Source of the DNA: Bacteroidales bacterium UBA5287
GTDB lineage: Bacteria; Bacteroidota; Bacteroidia; Bacteroidales; Dysgonomonadaceae
Assembly (NCBI GenBank): GCA_002411345.1
Contig: DHSL01000018.1
Coordinates: 55,612 to 119,611, forward strand
Direction: 5' to 3'
DNA length: 64,000 nucleotides
Of this stretch, positions 35,751-47,400 are shown piece by piece. Made by a program: the position numbers and the translations under genes. The first letter of the stretch is position 1. Each line of letters begins with the position of its first letter. The notes beneath the pieces were generated by a model. That model searched no databases. It was not told the origin of the DNA and saw only the letters and a list, made by a program, of their open reading frames with translations.

Positions 35751-37136
35751 TTAATACGGGGTAATCTCGGCGAAATAAGTCCATGCGCCACCGGCCCAAT
35801 TGGATAATACTTCTACTTTCAAATACCTTCCGGGTGTCGGATTGGTTGTTTTGTAACTGAGCTCTTTGGTGTAGTCATTCGACATTTCCTGAAGATCAAG
35901 CACCGTTGTCCATTTGGTTTTATCATCACTCACCGAAAAAACAACATGCTTGGGCTCCAGACCATGGTCATCCTGCCTGTTCCAAATCAAGAATCCTTTA
36001 ATGGCGGGTCTTGACTTTTTCATATCCACAACAAACCATTGGGGCATACCATTTATACTTGCGTTAAAAGGATCACTATGCCATAAGGTGGCTTTGTTAC
36101 CGTCAAATATATTAGAAAGTGCCCAATTAGCATTATCCCACTGGGATTTAAACTCGTTTATTTCCCATGTGTTTTTCTCCCACTCATAGTCACCCGTCGG
36201 TTTTTCTCCGGCCCAGGGTGATACTTCCGCTACAAAGGTGTAGGGAGCATCTGCCCAATTGGACAGAATGGTTACCCTGAAGTAAACGGCAATTACTTTT
36301 TCTGGTAATTCTAAAATCTGGATTTCTTTTTTATTTGGCATCTCGGCAACATCCAGCACTTCTGTCCAGTCGGTTCCGTTCATACTTGTCTCAAACTTAA
36401 CATGCTTCGGAAGTGCAGTGGCATCCTGACGGTTCACCCAGGTGAATCCTTCAATAAGCATGTAGTCGTTCATGTCTATGGCAAACCACTGGGGCATTCC
36501 GGTAAGGGCGGTGTGCCAATAGCTGTTCCTGTCATTATCCCAAACATTTTCCACGGGAAATGCTGCCTGCCAAACAGATGAGGCATCCAACACTGTCCAC
36601 TTGTCTACTGATGGGGTTGTCTTAACATTGCCCTTAATAATATAATAGACTGTCTTGAACTCTTCGCTTACAGGAATTTTACCTTCTGTGGCGGACGTAA
36701 TGGTCACGGGCAACAGATATTCTTTGGCAAAATTGACTTTGTTGGGCTGAATGGTTACCTGTATCTGATCGGAAATCCTGCTTCCATTGGCAATAGTAAC
36801 ACTGGTTTTGTCAAAAGAATAGGCTCCGGTGGGTAAGGGTAGATAATTTGTGCCATTCTTAATATTGAAACTATCTACTAACAATATGTCAGCGGCAATG
36901 TTGGCTACAATATCTCCTTGTTCATAATTCGTTGTACCTCCATACGATACGGAGAGCGGAAAACTACTGGTCTTGTCCAGATCCACGGTCTTCACGATTG
37001 GATTATCCGCTGCACCCGACAACGAGATGTACATGAATTTTTCCAGTTCAATTGATTCGGGATAGGGTTCGTTACATGCATTGAAAACGAATAGTCCCAA
37101 TATCATACTTATAACTAATGTGATCTTATTTTTCAT
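35751..37136 (-). CDS. DUF1735/discoidin surface glycan-binding lipoprotein
   Basis: A SusE/SusF-position protein. The lipobox (FNAC) is followed by a DUF1735 domain (about residues 30-170) and two F5/8 type C (discoidin) domains (about 175-310 and 320-461). The two repeats share MPQWF.ID/VDM and AL/GLEPKHV.F. The second ends KVEVLSNWAGGAWTYFAEITPY, close to the end of the first. The place right after SusD and the lack of catalytic motifs suggest a non-catalytic glycan-binding protein on the cell surface. Confidence 0.85.
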   Translation of the reverse strand: MKNKITLVISMILGLFVFNACNEPYPESIELEKFMYISLSGAADNPIVKTVDLDKTSSFPLSVSYGGTTNYEQGDIVANIAADILLVDSFNIKNGTNYLPLPTGAYSFDKTSVTIANGSRISDQIQVTIQPNKVNFAKEYLLPVTITSATEGKIPVSEEFKTVYYIIKGNVKTTPSVDKWTVLDASSVWQAAFPVENVWDNDRNSYWHTALTGMPQWFAIDMNDYMLIEGFTWVNRQDATALPKHVKFETSMNGTDWTEVLDVAEMPNKKEIQILELPEKVIAVYFRVTILSNWADAPYTFVAEVSPWAGEKPTGDYEWEKNTWEINEFKSQWDNANWALSNIFDGNKATLWHSDPFNASINGMPQWFVVDMKKSRPAIKGFLIWNRQDDHGLEPKHVVFSVSDDKTKWTTVLDLQEMSNDYTKELSYKTTNPTPGRYLKVEVLSNWAGGAWTYFAEITPY

Positions 37137-37160
37137 ACACCAATTATTGTTATCGAGTTA

Positions 37161-39395
37161 TTAATTCCATCCGGGATTTTGCCAATCGGTTCCGGTATGG
37201 CTGTACATCTTGTCTATCTCAGTTTGAGGAATCGGATAGAGATAAAATTTCTCTTTATACGAATCGCGCGCAAAACTGATACGCTCATAGGTATAACTGT
37301 CGTCGGAATTCTTGGTGATACGCATTCCGGTAACATAACGCTCGGACTGCTCCATGATTTTCCACCTGCGGACATCAAAATAACGATGACCTTCGTATGC
37401 TAACTCAACACGACGCTCGTTTCTGTAACGTTTCTCAAACTCATCTTTACTCAAACCGGCTGGTATATCGGGCATGCCTACTCTCCTGCGTACGGCATTC
37501 ACCGCGTCACGGGCACTCATAGTCATACCATTGCCAATATTAACGGGGGTATCTGGATTACCACTGGCTTGATAAGCGGCTTCGGCAAAATTCAAATACA
37601 TCTCGGCTAAACGAAACATTCTAATCTCACCGTCTGCATTGTTATCGCGACCGGATTTCCAATTGTTGTACTTACGTAAATAATAACCGGTAAAAGTGGC
37701 TCTGCGGTCGGTTGCGGAAATACCATCAATACCGCCTACATAACTCTGACAGGGCTCTGCGGGTACTGATTCTACACGTACGTTGATTTCCATATCTTTA
37801 ACAGATACAATATTGCCTGCTCCGGATCCAATGTCAAACCTCAAAGCGTGACCGGGCTGACCCCATTTCCACCAGGTCTGACTCCTGTAAGGGGTAATGT
37901 CAAGCTCAAACTCGGTCCATTCTGTGGTTTTGTTCAGGACAACATTTTCGGGGGTGGACTGACCACCGGCGGGATTGGGTGCCATAAAAAAGAACTGGGC
38001 ATTGCCGATATTATTGTTGCTCTTATACTTGAACTTTAGCAAAATAGTACCGGTTGCTGCGTCAATATTCTTGCCTAATGTAGTGGTATAGGCAAAAGGG
38101 TCTCCTCCCGTCGTCTCAAAAGTATATTCATTGTTCTCGTTTTTAGTCGCGCTGATACTGTTTCCGGCAAGGGTAAATCCTAATGGGAAATGGTCGTCAC
38201 GGGATAATCCTCCCGGAGCAGCTAAATCACGCTTCGCTTCATTGAAATAAATGGTAGCGTAAAAACGGGGATCGCGACCTTCATAAGGTTTCTCCGGGTC
38301 GTAACCGGATGCGGTATTGATGATGGGCTGCAAATGTTGAGGATCTGAATAGCCGGTAATGGGCTGTAATCCTGTTTCTTGCATCTCGTAACAGTCCACA
38401 AGCTCTTGGGTGGGACAAGCTCCGGCTGAAGTCTGACCGGGAGTGGAGGGCATACCATTGCTTCCCCAAATATTTACTCTGTTCCCAGGATAAATAGTTT
38501 CTTTGTCTCTCGCGCGCTGCTCATCATGCGGGGTGATAAAATATGACTCGTAAGTGTTTTGAGCTACTTCTTCATTAGGCACCTCATTCCATAACTTATA
38601 ATCGTTCACCAAAAGACTGGATAATGCATTACCGGTAATTTCAACGGCATTGGTCCAGGTATAGGTGTTGTCAGAATAAAGGGGACTTGCTGCGTAAAGA
38701 ATGGCTTGAGAACGAATGGCTTGCACAACGGCTCTGTTCATAATGAAATTCTCACCGGTTCTCACCGTCCACGAAAATCCTAAAGTGGATGCTGGGGTAG
38801 CCATCGCGGCGTCACAATCGTCAAGGATCTGCTTGATAATCGTCGAAACCGGAGTGCGGGCATCCTTACTGAAATCATGCTGAATTTCATAGGGCTCGGT
38901 AATCAAGGGAACGGCTCCGTAACGTTTGATAAGCTGCAAATAGTATAGTGCTCGCAATGTGTGGGCCTGGGCCTTCCACGATAAAATCTCTTCTTCTAAT
39001 GATGCTATATTGTCGGCTGACACACCTTCAATTCTGCTGAGAAAAATATTGCATTTACGGATTGCTTGATAAATACCTGCCCAGGGCTGACCGTCAACAT
39101 TGGAGTAGTTAGAGGCTGAAAAAGCATCTACATACCAAAGTGAGGTCAATGAACCCTGAAAAACCATCTCTGAGCTTTGAGACTCGTCGGTAAGGGTCGA
39201 ACGGTTGATGTCGGGCATTATTCTCGCTCCATAGCATGAATTCAAATAGCCTCTTACTCCATTTCGGGTGGCAAATAATTCATCAAGCGAGGAACGACCG
39301 TCATATTCAAGCTCTAAAGCGTCATTGCATGAAGTGGCAAATAATACCGCTATAAAGACAATTAATATTTGAAAATATTTTTTCATTTCCTTCAT
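37161..39395 (-). CDS. SusD/RagB-family lipoprotein with inserted domain
   Basis: Outer-membrane lid of a SusC/D importer that binds oligosaccharides. The lipobox (ATSC) is followed by the SusD tetratricopeptide-like core (GVRGYLNSCYGARI, EILSWKAQAHTLRALYYLQLIKRYGAVPL) and the typical end RNERRVELAYEGHRYFDVRRW. At 744 residues it is longer than usual because a beta-rich domain (about residues 410-540) is inserted. That insert is clearly similar to the N-terminal domain of the DUF5722-like protein encoded downstream. Its start lies 3 bp after the SusC stop. Confidence 0.93.
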   Translation of the reverse strand: MKEMKKYFQILIVFIAVLFATSCNDALELEYDGRSSLDELFATRNGVRGYLNSCYGARIMPDINRSTLTDESQSSEMVFQGSLTSLWYVDAFSASNYSNVDGQPWAGIYQAIRKCNIFLSRIEGVSADNIASLEEEILSWKAQAHTLRALYYLQLIKRYGAVPLITEPYEIQHDFSKDARTPVSTIIKQILDDCDAAMATPASTLGFSWTVRTGENFIMNRAVVQAIRSQAILYAASPLYSDNTYTWTNAVEITGNALSSLLVNDYKLWNEVPNEEVAQNTYESYFITPHDEQRARDKETIYPGNRVNIWGSNGMPSTPGQTSAGACPTQELVDCYEMQETGLQPITGYSDPQHLQPIINTASGYDPEKPYEGRDPRFYATIYFNEAKRDLAAPGGLSRDDHFPLGFTLAGNSISATKNENNEYTFETTGGDPFAYTTTLGKNIDAATGTILLKFKYKSNNNIGNAQFFFMAPNPAGGQSTPENVVLNKTTEWTEFELDITPYRSQTWWKWGQPGHALRFDIGSGAGNIVSVKDMEINVRVESVPAEPCQSYVGGIDGISATDRRATFTGYYLRKYNNWKSGRDNNADGEIRMFRLAEMYLNFAEAAYQASGNPDTPVNIGNGMTMSARDAVNAVRRRVGMPDIPAGLSKDEFEKRYRNERRVELAYEGHRYFDVRRWKIMEQSERYVTGMRITKNSDDSYTYERISFARDSYKEKFYLYPIPQTEIDKMYSHTGTDWQNPGWN

Positions 39396-39398
39396 GTT

Positions 39399-42300
39399 TT
39401 AAAAATTAATACTCAATCCTACATTATACAACCGGTACACGGGAATTCCTTCAAGACCTCCGGCATAATGGGCTTCTGGTCCATAAACATCATGATTGAG
39501 CTTGTCCCAGGTTAATAGGTTCTGACCACTGAAGTATAATCGGGTTCCATTGAAAAGATCAAATGTGTAACCGATCTCTAAATTCTTTAATCGAAGATAG
39601 GATTTGTCTTCAAGGAAAAAATTGCTGGCTTCATGATTGGAATTCTTCTTAGCGGAGAGTGCAGGATAGGTGATGTTTTCTCCATTAGCATAACGCTCTG
39701 CTGTCCACGCGTTTTTATGCCATTCTGTGTAAACGCCTTCAAAAGGATATTCTACACGTCCCATCGACATGTCAATAGTCCAATAGTCGGCAATTCCCTG
39801 GAATAAAACGGTCATGTCAAAATTCTTGTATTTCAAACCGCCGTTAAAAGCATAAAAGAAATTGGGTAATGCACCGCGACCTAAAGGAACTTTATCTTTA
39901 TCATTGATCTTGCCGTCGGCATTCAAATCGTAATATTTCAAATATCCGGGCTTGGGAGCACCAATCTCATAAACAAGACCGCTGTTGTCAATCTCTTCCT
40001 GACTGTTGAAATAACCATTACCGTTATGATCGTCAACCATATAACCAAACGCTTGTCCAATAGGATAGCCTTCACTGCGGATAGGATATGCGTAATCTGC
40101 CGAACGCCTGCTCTCATCCCAAAAGATAACCTTGTTCTCGTTTTGAACAAGCCAACCGCCTAATGTGATATTCAAATCGCGGGTAATGTCTTTGTTGTAA
40201 CTAACAGAGATCTCATATCCCTTATTCTCAAACACGCCGACATTCGCCTTTGGATAATTGCCTAATGGAACACCCTGATAATCGGGGGTCTTGGAAGTGG
40301 CACTGGTAACACCATTCTCTGTCCTGTCCTTGAAAAGATCGAATGTAAAAGAAAGATTGTCACACAAAGTGAAATCTATACCGACATTCTTCTTGGTGAT
40401 GATCTCGGGATCAAGAAATGGATTGGCTACCTGACCTTCATTCACATTGTGACCGCCCAAAAATCCATATCCACCGCCGGTTAAAGTAACGTTGTCAAGA
40501 TAGACGTAGCGACCAACACCACGGTCATTTCCGGTTTTACCCACCGATCCGCGTAACTTCAAATAGGTTAACGTCGGATTGTCTTTCAAAAAGGATTCGT
40601 TCGTGGCTACCCAGCCTGCTGAAATTGCAGGGAAGGCTGTGAATCGGTTCTGACGGGAATATTGCTCTGAACCGGAATAGCCTAAATCAACTCTTACAAG
40701 ATAACGGTCGTCATAACCATAGCCAATACCAATCCCTGAATTGGAACGTTTATACGGTAAACCGCCGCCGGCTTTGTTCAAATGCTGATAAAAACTATAG
40801 GCCATGGCATTGATGTCATGAACTCCGTTAAAACGACGCTGATAATTCAACACGCCTTTATAATTTAAATTATAATAAAAACTGGCGGATGAGCGATACT
40901 GCAATGGGGTATTTACCTGGGTGCCAAACTTCTCAAATTCCAGTTCGGAATAATCCTTGGTGCGAATCCACTGCTCGTAAACACGGTTTACATACAAGCC
41001 TTTAACAGCGTTGGTCTGATATCCGTAACTACCGCTTATGCTTAAACCGGGAGTAACAAAACTAAGGTCTAACTTCGGCATAAACTGTGCGTAAATATTG
41101 GTAACGGTATACTGGTCATAACCTAAACGGTTGATAACTGCCCATGATGTGATAGGCTCGGTATCGGTAACGACAACTTCGCCGCCGGAAACTTCTCCGG
41201 TCTCGGGATCTTGTATTAATGGGGTGGTGGGACCATATACATAGGGAGGAAGGGAGTAAAAACGATACCATAACCTGTTGGCAAATCCGTCCCAACTGCC
41301 GCCGTGACTAATTTCAACAGAGTGACCGCCGGGAGTCCTTTCTCTTTTTATGTTTCCACTCAAATTAAGACCGATAGACAGGTAATTGCCTAACTTAACA
41401 TCAACATTCGAACGAATATTGGCCCAAATAAACTGATTGTTGGGATTGTACTTTGTGGTGGAAGGATCAATTTTCCACATACCATCCTGATTCAATATGT
41501 TCATATTGGTATAGAACACTGCATTGTCATTACCACCTGTCAAATTTACGTTCACGCGGCTCATCTGGGTGATATCCTTGGCATTCATCTCTCTCCAATT
41601 GTTATTGGGGAAATATTCGGTATTGTCACCGGCGATAAATCCGTCTACGGCTTCTTTATTGAAAAAAGCATACTCGCCTCTGCCATCATTCACACCGGCT
41701 TGATTCCTCATCTGAACAAAATCGGATGAATTGATAAATGGGGGAGTGGTTGTACGCTGCTCCATAGTATGATTGACAGATACATCAATCTTTAAAGGTT
41801 GCTTAATACCTCTTTTAGTGGTGATAACTATCACTCCATTGGCTCCCTGAATACCATACAGGGCCTGAGCGGATGCGTCTTTTAATACGTTGATCGACTC
41901 TACTTCATTGGCCGTGATATACTCAAATAGCTGATTGGCATTGTAGTCGTAAGGAAAACCGTCAATAACAATCATAGCGGTACCTCCGTTGGGAGTGGAA
42001 TATCCTCTTACCCATAGCTGAGTATTCGTACGGGCGGGCTCTGAATAGGTCTCGCGAGTGAAAAGTCCGGGCAGGCGACCGGCAAGAGACATGGAGAGAT
42101 TACCCACCGGGGAACGCTCTAACTCCTTACCGGTAACACGGGAAATGGAACCGGTCACTTTCTCTTTGGTCTGAGTGTAATTGCCAAAATATACTTTCTC
42201 GTCGAGATCAAAGGTCTCGGCGCGCTCAAGGGTTACATTCAGCGTTTCATTAGCTGACTGCATGTCAATTTCAAGGTTTTGCGATTTATAACCCAACAGT

Positions 42301-42521
42301 GAAAAGGTTAGCTTGCTGCTTCCGTCATTCACCGTAATGTCATATTCACCTTTACGATCGGTAATCGTAACGTTTTTACCCATTTCAGAAGTAATCAAAA
42401 CTCCTTGTAAAATGTGGCCGTATCCGTCTTTAACCGTCCCGTTCACTTGAGCATTCAGGGAAAAAGCCCATAAAAGAAGACAAGCAAACGGCAATAGAGA
42501 TTTTTTAATTGAATTATTCAT
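39399..42521 (-). CDS. SusC/RagA-family TonB-linked outer-membrane protein (pair 2)
   Basis: TonB-dependent importer for glycan fragments. The signal peptide (LLLWAFSLNAQ) is followed by a carboxypeptidase-regulatory-like domain (about residues 24-105), the plug (GYSTPNGGTAMIVIDGFPYDYNANQL, ALYGIQGANGVIVITTKRG) and a 22-strand type barrel ending in the aromatic YRLYNVGLSINF. At 1040 residues it has the usual size. It forms a pair with the SusD 3 bp downstream. Confidence 0.95.
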   Translation of the reverse strand: MNNSIKKSLLPFACLLLWAFSLNAQVNGTVKDGYGHILQGVLITSEMGKNVTITDRKGEYDITVNDGSSKLTFSLLGYKSQNLEIDMQSANETLNVTLERAETFDLDEKVYFGNYTQTKEKVTGSISRVTGKELERSPVGNLSMSLAGRLPGLFTRETYSEPARTNTQLWVRGYSTPNGGTAMIVIDGFPYDYNANQLFEYITANEVESINVLKDASAQALYGIQGANGVIVITTKRGIKQPLKIDVSVNHTMEQRTTTPPFINSSDFVQMRNQAGVNDGRGEYAFFNKEAVDGFIAGDNTEYFPNNNWREMNAKDITQMSRVNVNLTGGNDNAVFYTNMNILNQDGMWKIDPSTTKYNPNNQFIWANIRSNVDVKLGNYLSIGLNLSGNIKRERTPGGHSVEISHGGSWDGFANRLWYRFYSLPPYVYGPTTPLIQDPETGEVSGGEVVVTDTEPITSWAVINRLGYDQYTVTNIYAQFMPKLDLSFVTPGLSISGSYGYQTNAVKGLYVNRVYEQWIRTKDYSELEFEKFGTQVNTPLQYRSSASFYYNLNYKGVLNYQRRFNGVHDINAMAYSFYQHLNKAGGGLPYKRSNSGIGIGYGYDDRYLVRVDLGYSGSEQYSRQNRFTAFPAISAGWVATNESFLKDNPTLTYLKLRGSVGKTGNDRGVGRYVYLDNVTLTGGGYGFLGGHNVNEGQVANPFLDPEIITKKNVGIDFTLCDNLSFTFDLFKDRTENGVTSATSKTPDYQGVPLGNYPKANVGVFENKGYEISVSYNKDITRDLNITLGGWLVQNENKVIFWDESRRSADYAYPIRSEGYPIGQAFGYMVDDHNGNGYFNSQEEIDNSGLVYEIGAPKPGYLKYYDLNADGKINDKDKVPLGRGALPNFFYAFNGGLKYKNFDMTVLFQGIADYWTIDMSMGRVEYPFEGVYTEWHKNAWTAERYANGENITYPALSAKKNSNHEASNFFLEDKSYLRLKNLEIGYTFDLFNGTRLYFSGQNLLTWDKLNHDVYGPEAHYAGGLEGIPVYRLYNVGLSINF

Positions 42522-42553
42522 AGATAGATCTATTTTTTAAATTAAAGAGATGG

Positions 42554-44452
42554 TTACCAACCCGGATTCTGCCAGTTATCACCGGTCAGGGCCAACATAA
42601 TGTTGACATCGTTTAACGGAATTGGGAATTTTAAAAACTTATTCTGATAGCAAAGACGCTCTTTCGAAACAGGTCCTCTGGCATAAGTGTAACTGCCATC
42701 AGTATTACGTGTCACATAGGCTGCGGTAATCCAGCGGTCTGTCTTCTCAAGTGTTTCTTCCGGCGTGTGCCAGCGACGAACATCAAAATAACGATGGGCC
42801 TCAAAGGCTAACTCTACCCTGCGCTCATTACGGATGCGAAGAATAAGCTGTTCTTTAGAAAGTCCGGTGGGAAGAGGGGGCATGTTAACGCGACTCCTGA
42901 TGGCGTTGACTGCCTGATAAGCTTCTTCCAAATGATTGGCTTCTGCAGCGGCTTCTGCCAAATTCAAATAGATCTCTCCCAAACGCATGGGCTTGGCTTT
43001 TGCATGTGCGGCGGTAACGACTTCCTGACCGGAATTGGGATGGAGAAACTTGCGGAGAAAATAACCGGTACGGGTGGCCTTACGGGTGGTCTGATGGCGA
43101 CCGGTCTGAGGCTCGCCTTCCCAAGTGGCGATAACACGCGTACGGTAACCTTTCTTGGCCGGATAGTTTTCTATACTCTCTGAAGTCTCGTCAAAAATCC
43201 AATAACAGGTCCTTTTTGAGCCGTTATAATAGATCGAGGAGTAAAAACGGGGATCACGGTTCGCATAAGGATTCTGTGGATCATACAACGTGTTACTCGG
43301 ATTGTAGTTTGGTTGCAAATGGGTAATCTCATCAACATAGGGCTTGGAAAGATTAAGGATTGGCTGACCGTCGGTGGTCTCAAAACAATCTACAATCTCT
43401 TGCGAGGGACACGAACCGGACTTGTAACCCATAACGGCTCCGATACCTTCGGTGTTGATCCAATCCTGACCTGCGCTGGTCTGATAAATGGTCTCCTTGT
43501 CGGTCGGATTGTCCTCAAATCCCATATTATTGCAAAAATATTCATTGAACAACTTGGCGGCATCATTCGGAAGATGAACGTCTGGATTGTCTTTCCAGGA
43601 AGAAAAATTGACTTTATTGTACAACTCATAACCATTGCTCTTCAAATTTTCTAAAGCTTGCTTATTGATCTGATAGGCTTCTTCCCAATAATTCTCGCCT
43701 CCATTGTAAAGTGGACTGGCTGCATATAACGACATCCTGGACTTAATTCCTTCGGCTACTGCTTTCGTGAAACGATATGCTTCGGCATCGCTCTTAATAC
43801 GCCATGGTAAACTGGGACTCTCAAGGGCTGCGTCACAGTCTTCAATGATAAACTTAACTACATCGTAATATGAACTGCGCTCGGTGGTCGAGAAATCATC
43901 AGTGTAAATATAGGAGGTTCGCTCAATAGGTAGCGGACAACCAAAAAATTTCAAAAGTACCATGTAATAATAGGCGCGCAACAAATGGGCCTCGGCTTTC
44001 CAACGTGAACGGTTTTCTTCACTTTTAACATTGGCATTATCAATATTGTCCAGAAATACGGAACATTTACGGATCCCTGTCCACATGCGTACCCAATAAT
44101 TACCGTTTCCATTATCTGCCCACAAGGTGTTGAAATGTGATGCGGCAGATACATTACCGTTATACAATAAACCGGAAGTGATCCATGATTCTGCTTCGGC
44201 ATCCGTATCCCAGGCTTCGTCGCTCCAATCTACTGGACCGCGCATCCAAAAGAAATAATTGTGACCTTCGGCAGGAATATACAAATAGCAGGTGTTCAAA
44301 TAGGCTGCTGTCTTTTCATCATCTTGAAATACTTCTTCAAGTGAGATCTTCCCGTCTGGAGCCTGATCCAACGCGTCACTGCAAGAAAACAGAAATAGCG
44401 TGATTAAAAGGAACAGACATCCTGTTTTTATTTTTAATATATTATTCTTCAT
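42554..44452 (-). CDS. SusD/RagB-family lipoprotein (pair 1)
   Basis: Surface lipoprotein of the first SusC/D pair. The lipobox (LFSC) precedes the SusD fold: KTAAYLNTCYLYIP, NRSRWKAEAHLLRAYYYMVLLKFFGCPLP, and the C-terminal RNERRVELAFEAHRYFDVRRWH. It has 632 residues and no inserted domain, unlike the second SusD. It starts 29 bp after its SusC. Confidence 0.95.
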   Translation of the reverse strand: MKNNILKIKTGCLFLLITLFLFSCSDALDQAPDGKISLEEVFQDDEKTAAYLNTCYLYIPAEGHNYFFWMRGPVDWSDEAWDTDAEAESWITSGLLYNGNVSAASHFNTLWADNGNGNYWVRMWTGIRKCSVFLDNIDNANVKSEENRSRWKAEAHLLRAYYYMVLLKFFGCPLPIERTSYIYTDDFSTTERSSYYDVVKFIIEDCDAALESPSLPWRIKSDAEAYRFTKAVAEGIKSRMSLYAASPLYNGGENYWEEAYQINKQALENLKSNGYELYNKVNFSSWKDNPDVHLPNDAAKLFNEYFCNNMGFEDNPTDKETIYQTSAGQDWINTEGIGAVMGYKSGSCPSQEIVDCFETTDGQPILNLSKPYVDEITHLQPNYNPSNTLYDPQNPYANRDPRFYSSIYYNGSKRTCYWIFDETSESIENYPAKKGYRTRVIATWEGEPQTGRHQTTRKATRTGYFLRKFLHPNSGQEVVTAAHAKAKPMRLGEIYLNLAEAAAEANHLEEAYQAVNAIRSRVNMPPLPTGLSKEQLILRIRNERRVELAFEAHRYFDVRRWHTPEETLEKTDRWITAAYVTRNTDGSYTYARGPVSKERLCYQNKFLKFPIPLNDVNIMLALTGDNWQNPGW

Positions 44453-44481
44453 TATATAGTCGATTTATCTTGTTAGTAAAC

Positions 44482-47400
44482 TTAGAACTTGATATTGGTA
44501 CCGAAACTGAAAATACTTGTCTGGGGATATCCTATAGAGTCATCATTCTCGGGATCAAGATGCGTTGGTCTGAACTTTGGCGACCAGGTAAAAACATTCT
44601 GACCATTCACGAAAAGTCTTAAGTTCGATACGCCTAATATTCTAAGACTGTTTGCAGGTAGGGTATAACCTATTTCAAAATTCTTCAGACGGAACAGGTC
44701 GCGGTCAAACACAAAAAACGAATTGGCTTTGTGGTTGGTCGACTCGCCGGTATGCAAAGCGGGATAGGTAATCTCTTCACCATTCGCCCAACGCTCTGGG
44801 GTCCACGCTTTTTTATGATAGGGGAAATAGGTGCCTCTGATAATATATTCATAGGTTCCTTGTTGGGCATAGGTGGAATTGAACTTGGCTAATCCCTGGA
44901 AGAAAATATATGCGTCAAATCCTTTCCACTGGGCGGATAACGAGAGTCCATAACTGTATTGGGGTATATTGCCTACTCCAATGGGGGCTTGGTCCTTGTC
45001 ATTAACAACACCGTCTCCATTCAAATCTTTGTAAACAAAATCACCGGGACCGGGGGTACCAAAATCATAGGTTACACGGTTGGGATCTGCTAAAGTTTCG
45101 TCTGTCCAATAACCTCCGTCCTGATCCCAGTCAATAATATATCCCCAACTCTGACCAATAGGATAACCGGTGGAACGATACTGATATGCATAGGTCTCGT
45201 CACGGGGTACTTCATCCATCTTGATACGTTTGTTCTTGTTGTAGGATAACTGACCTTTCAAATTGATATAGAGGTCGTTGCTGAAAGTTTTGTTATAGCC
45301 GAGCTCCACTTCAAATCCCTTGTTATCAATTTCTCCTAAATTTACCTTTGGAATATTTCCTAATGGGGTGCCTTGCCATGCGGGGATACTTTGACGGGTA
45401 AGGAGGATCTGAGAACGGTACTCACGGAAAAACTCTACTTGACCTGTAATATCTTTAATGATGGAAAAATCTATACCGAGATTGTACTTGTCCGCGGTTT
45501 CCCATGTTAACATCTTGTTTCCTAAAAGTCCTTCGTTGATGCCATGACCGGCAGCAAGACTACCGGAAAAACCGCCTCCCATGGTGTTGTCATCTAAATA
45601 GAGAAAACGGTCACCACCCATTTTGTCGTTACCAACCTTACCGTAAGAAGCTCTCAGCTTAAGAAAAGTAAGGATCGGATTCTCACTTAAAAACGATTCA
45701 TTGGATATTGCCCAACCTCCTGATAAGGATGGGAAAAAACCAAATCGCTTCTCGGGCGAGAACTGCTCGGAACCGTTGTAGCCGAAATTGGCCTCGGCAA
45801 AATAACGGTTGGCATAGTCGTAGGTAAGACGACCGGCAAAACCTAACACATTAAACGGGATCTGAGCGCCGCCTGAATCCCAATAATCTCTTTCCGCACG
45901 CAACATACCGCCAAAAGTGTGGTCGTCAAAGGAACGGTTGTACAACAGCTGACCTTGTACGTTGATATTATATCGTGAGCCTTCACTGTACGACATGTAG
46001 AAATTGTCTTGCTTTAACTCGTGTACAGAAAAGGTAAGCTCGTCTGTTTTTGGATCAATAAAGGCTTGATAGTCGGTCTGGGACATATTGCCACGGGTCC
46101 TGTTATTACCGTAAGAGTCATACGAGATCATGCCTTTTAAAGCTAAACCTTGGGTGATAGCGCCTAAATTAAAATCAAGACCAAATGAGGAGTTCAAATT
46201 TGAACGGGTATCCAAATTGTATCCGTACCAGTTCATAATCATAATGGGAGAACGGTCGGCATAGTGACCCTGAGTCAAATAGGTGGGGTCGAGCGGACGG
46301 TCGGCAGGAACACCAAAACCGGGAATGGTAGATGGTCCGGGAGAAATTGGTAGAATGCTTTGTGCCTGATATAACATGTCGCGTACAAGCCAATTCTTAT
46401 CGCCTTTATACATCACCTCTGGATTGGGCATGTTGACTTTCTCAATATAGGTGCCTAAATTCAAATAGGCATTCATCCACTTGTTTACTTTATAATCGAT
46501 GTTGGAACGAAAACTGTAACGGTCTAACTTAAACGAGGGATCGTACTTCAAAATATCTTTCGAAATGGTATTCATATTACCGCCTTGATGGAGATAACCG
46601 ACGTTCATAAAATATGAGATCTTGTCGGTACCGCCGCTCATATTGGTGTTGACGATGGTTTGGGGCGACCAGCGCTTAATAAGCATCTTGTACCAATTAT
46701 TGTTCGGATACATCCATTTTCTTAATGCGGCCTGCTTTTCATAATCGGGAGCGGTAGGATCAAGTCCCTGCAATGGATTCCTGAACTTGTCAATGATTTC
46801 TTCGGTGAACGGGGCGTTTAAACCGTCGTTCAACATGGCTTCATTCCTGAGATTCATGTACTCGACAGATCCGGGCATGTCGGGCTCGCGGGTAAGCTTG
46901 GAATAGCTCTGGGTAACATTTACCGATAACTCGGCTTTGCCTTCTTTACCTCGCTTGGTGGTGATGATCAATACACCATTTGCACCACGAACACCAAAAA
47001 CTGCGGTGGCTGAAGCGTCCTTGAGGACGGAAATGGATTCTACTTCATTGATGTCCAAAGTACGGATATTGTCCCTCGGAACACCGTCAATAAGAATCAA
47101 AGGGTTGGTGCCATTGATAGTACCCGCGCCGCGAAGATACATGGTGGCATCGTCAACACCGGGCTGACCGCCAACACGCTGCATGGAGGTTAATCCGGCA
47201 ATACGCCCTGATAACGCATTGGCTAAACTCGCTGATGACGAAACACGCAAATCTTTCGTACTTACAGTGGAAATAGCTCCGGTAACGGAAACTTTCTTCT
47301 GAACGCCGTAGGCTACAACAACTACTTCTTCCAAAAGAGCATTGTCCTCGCTGAGAACAATATTGATAGATGACCTTCCGTTAACATCTACAAACTGCTT

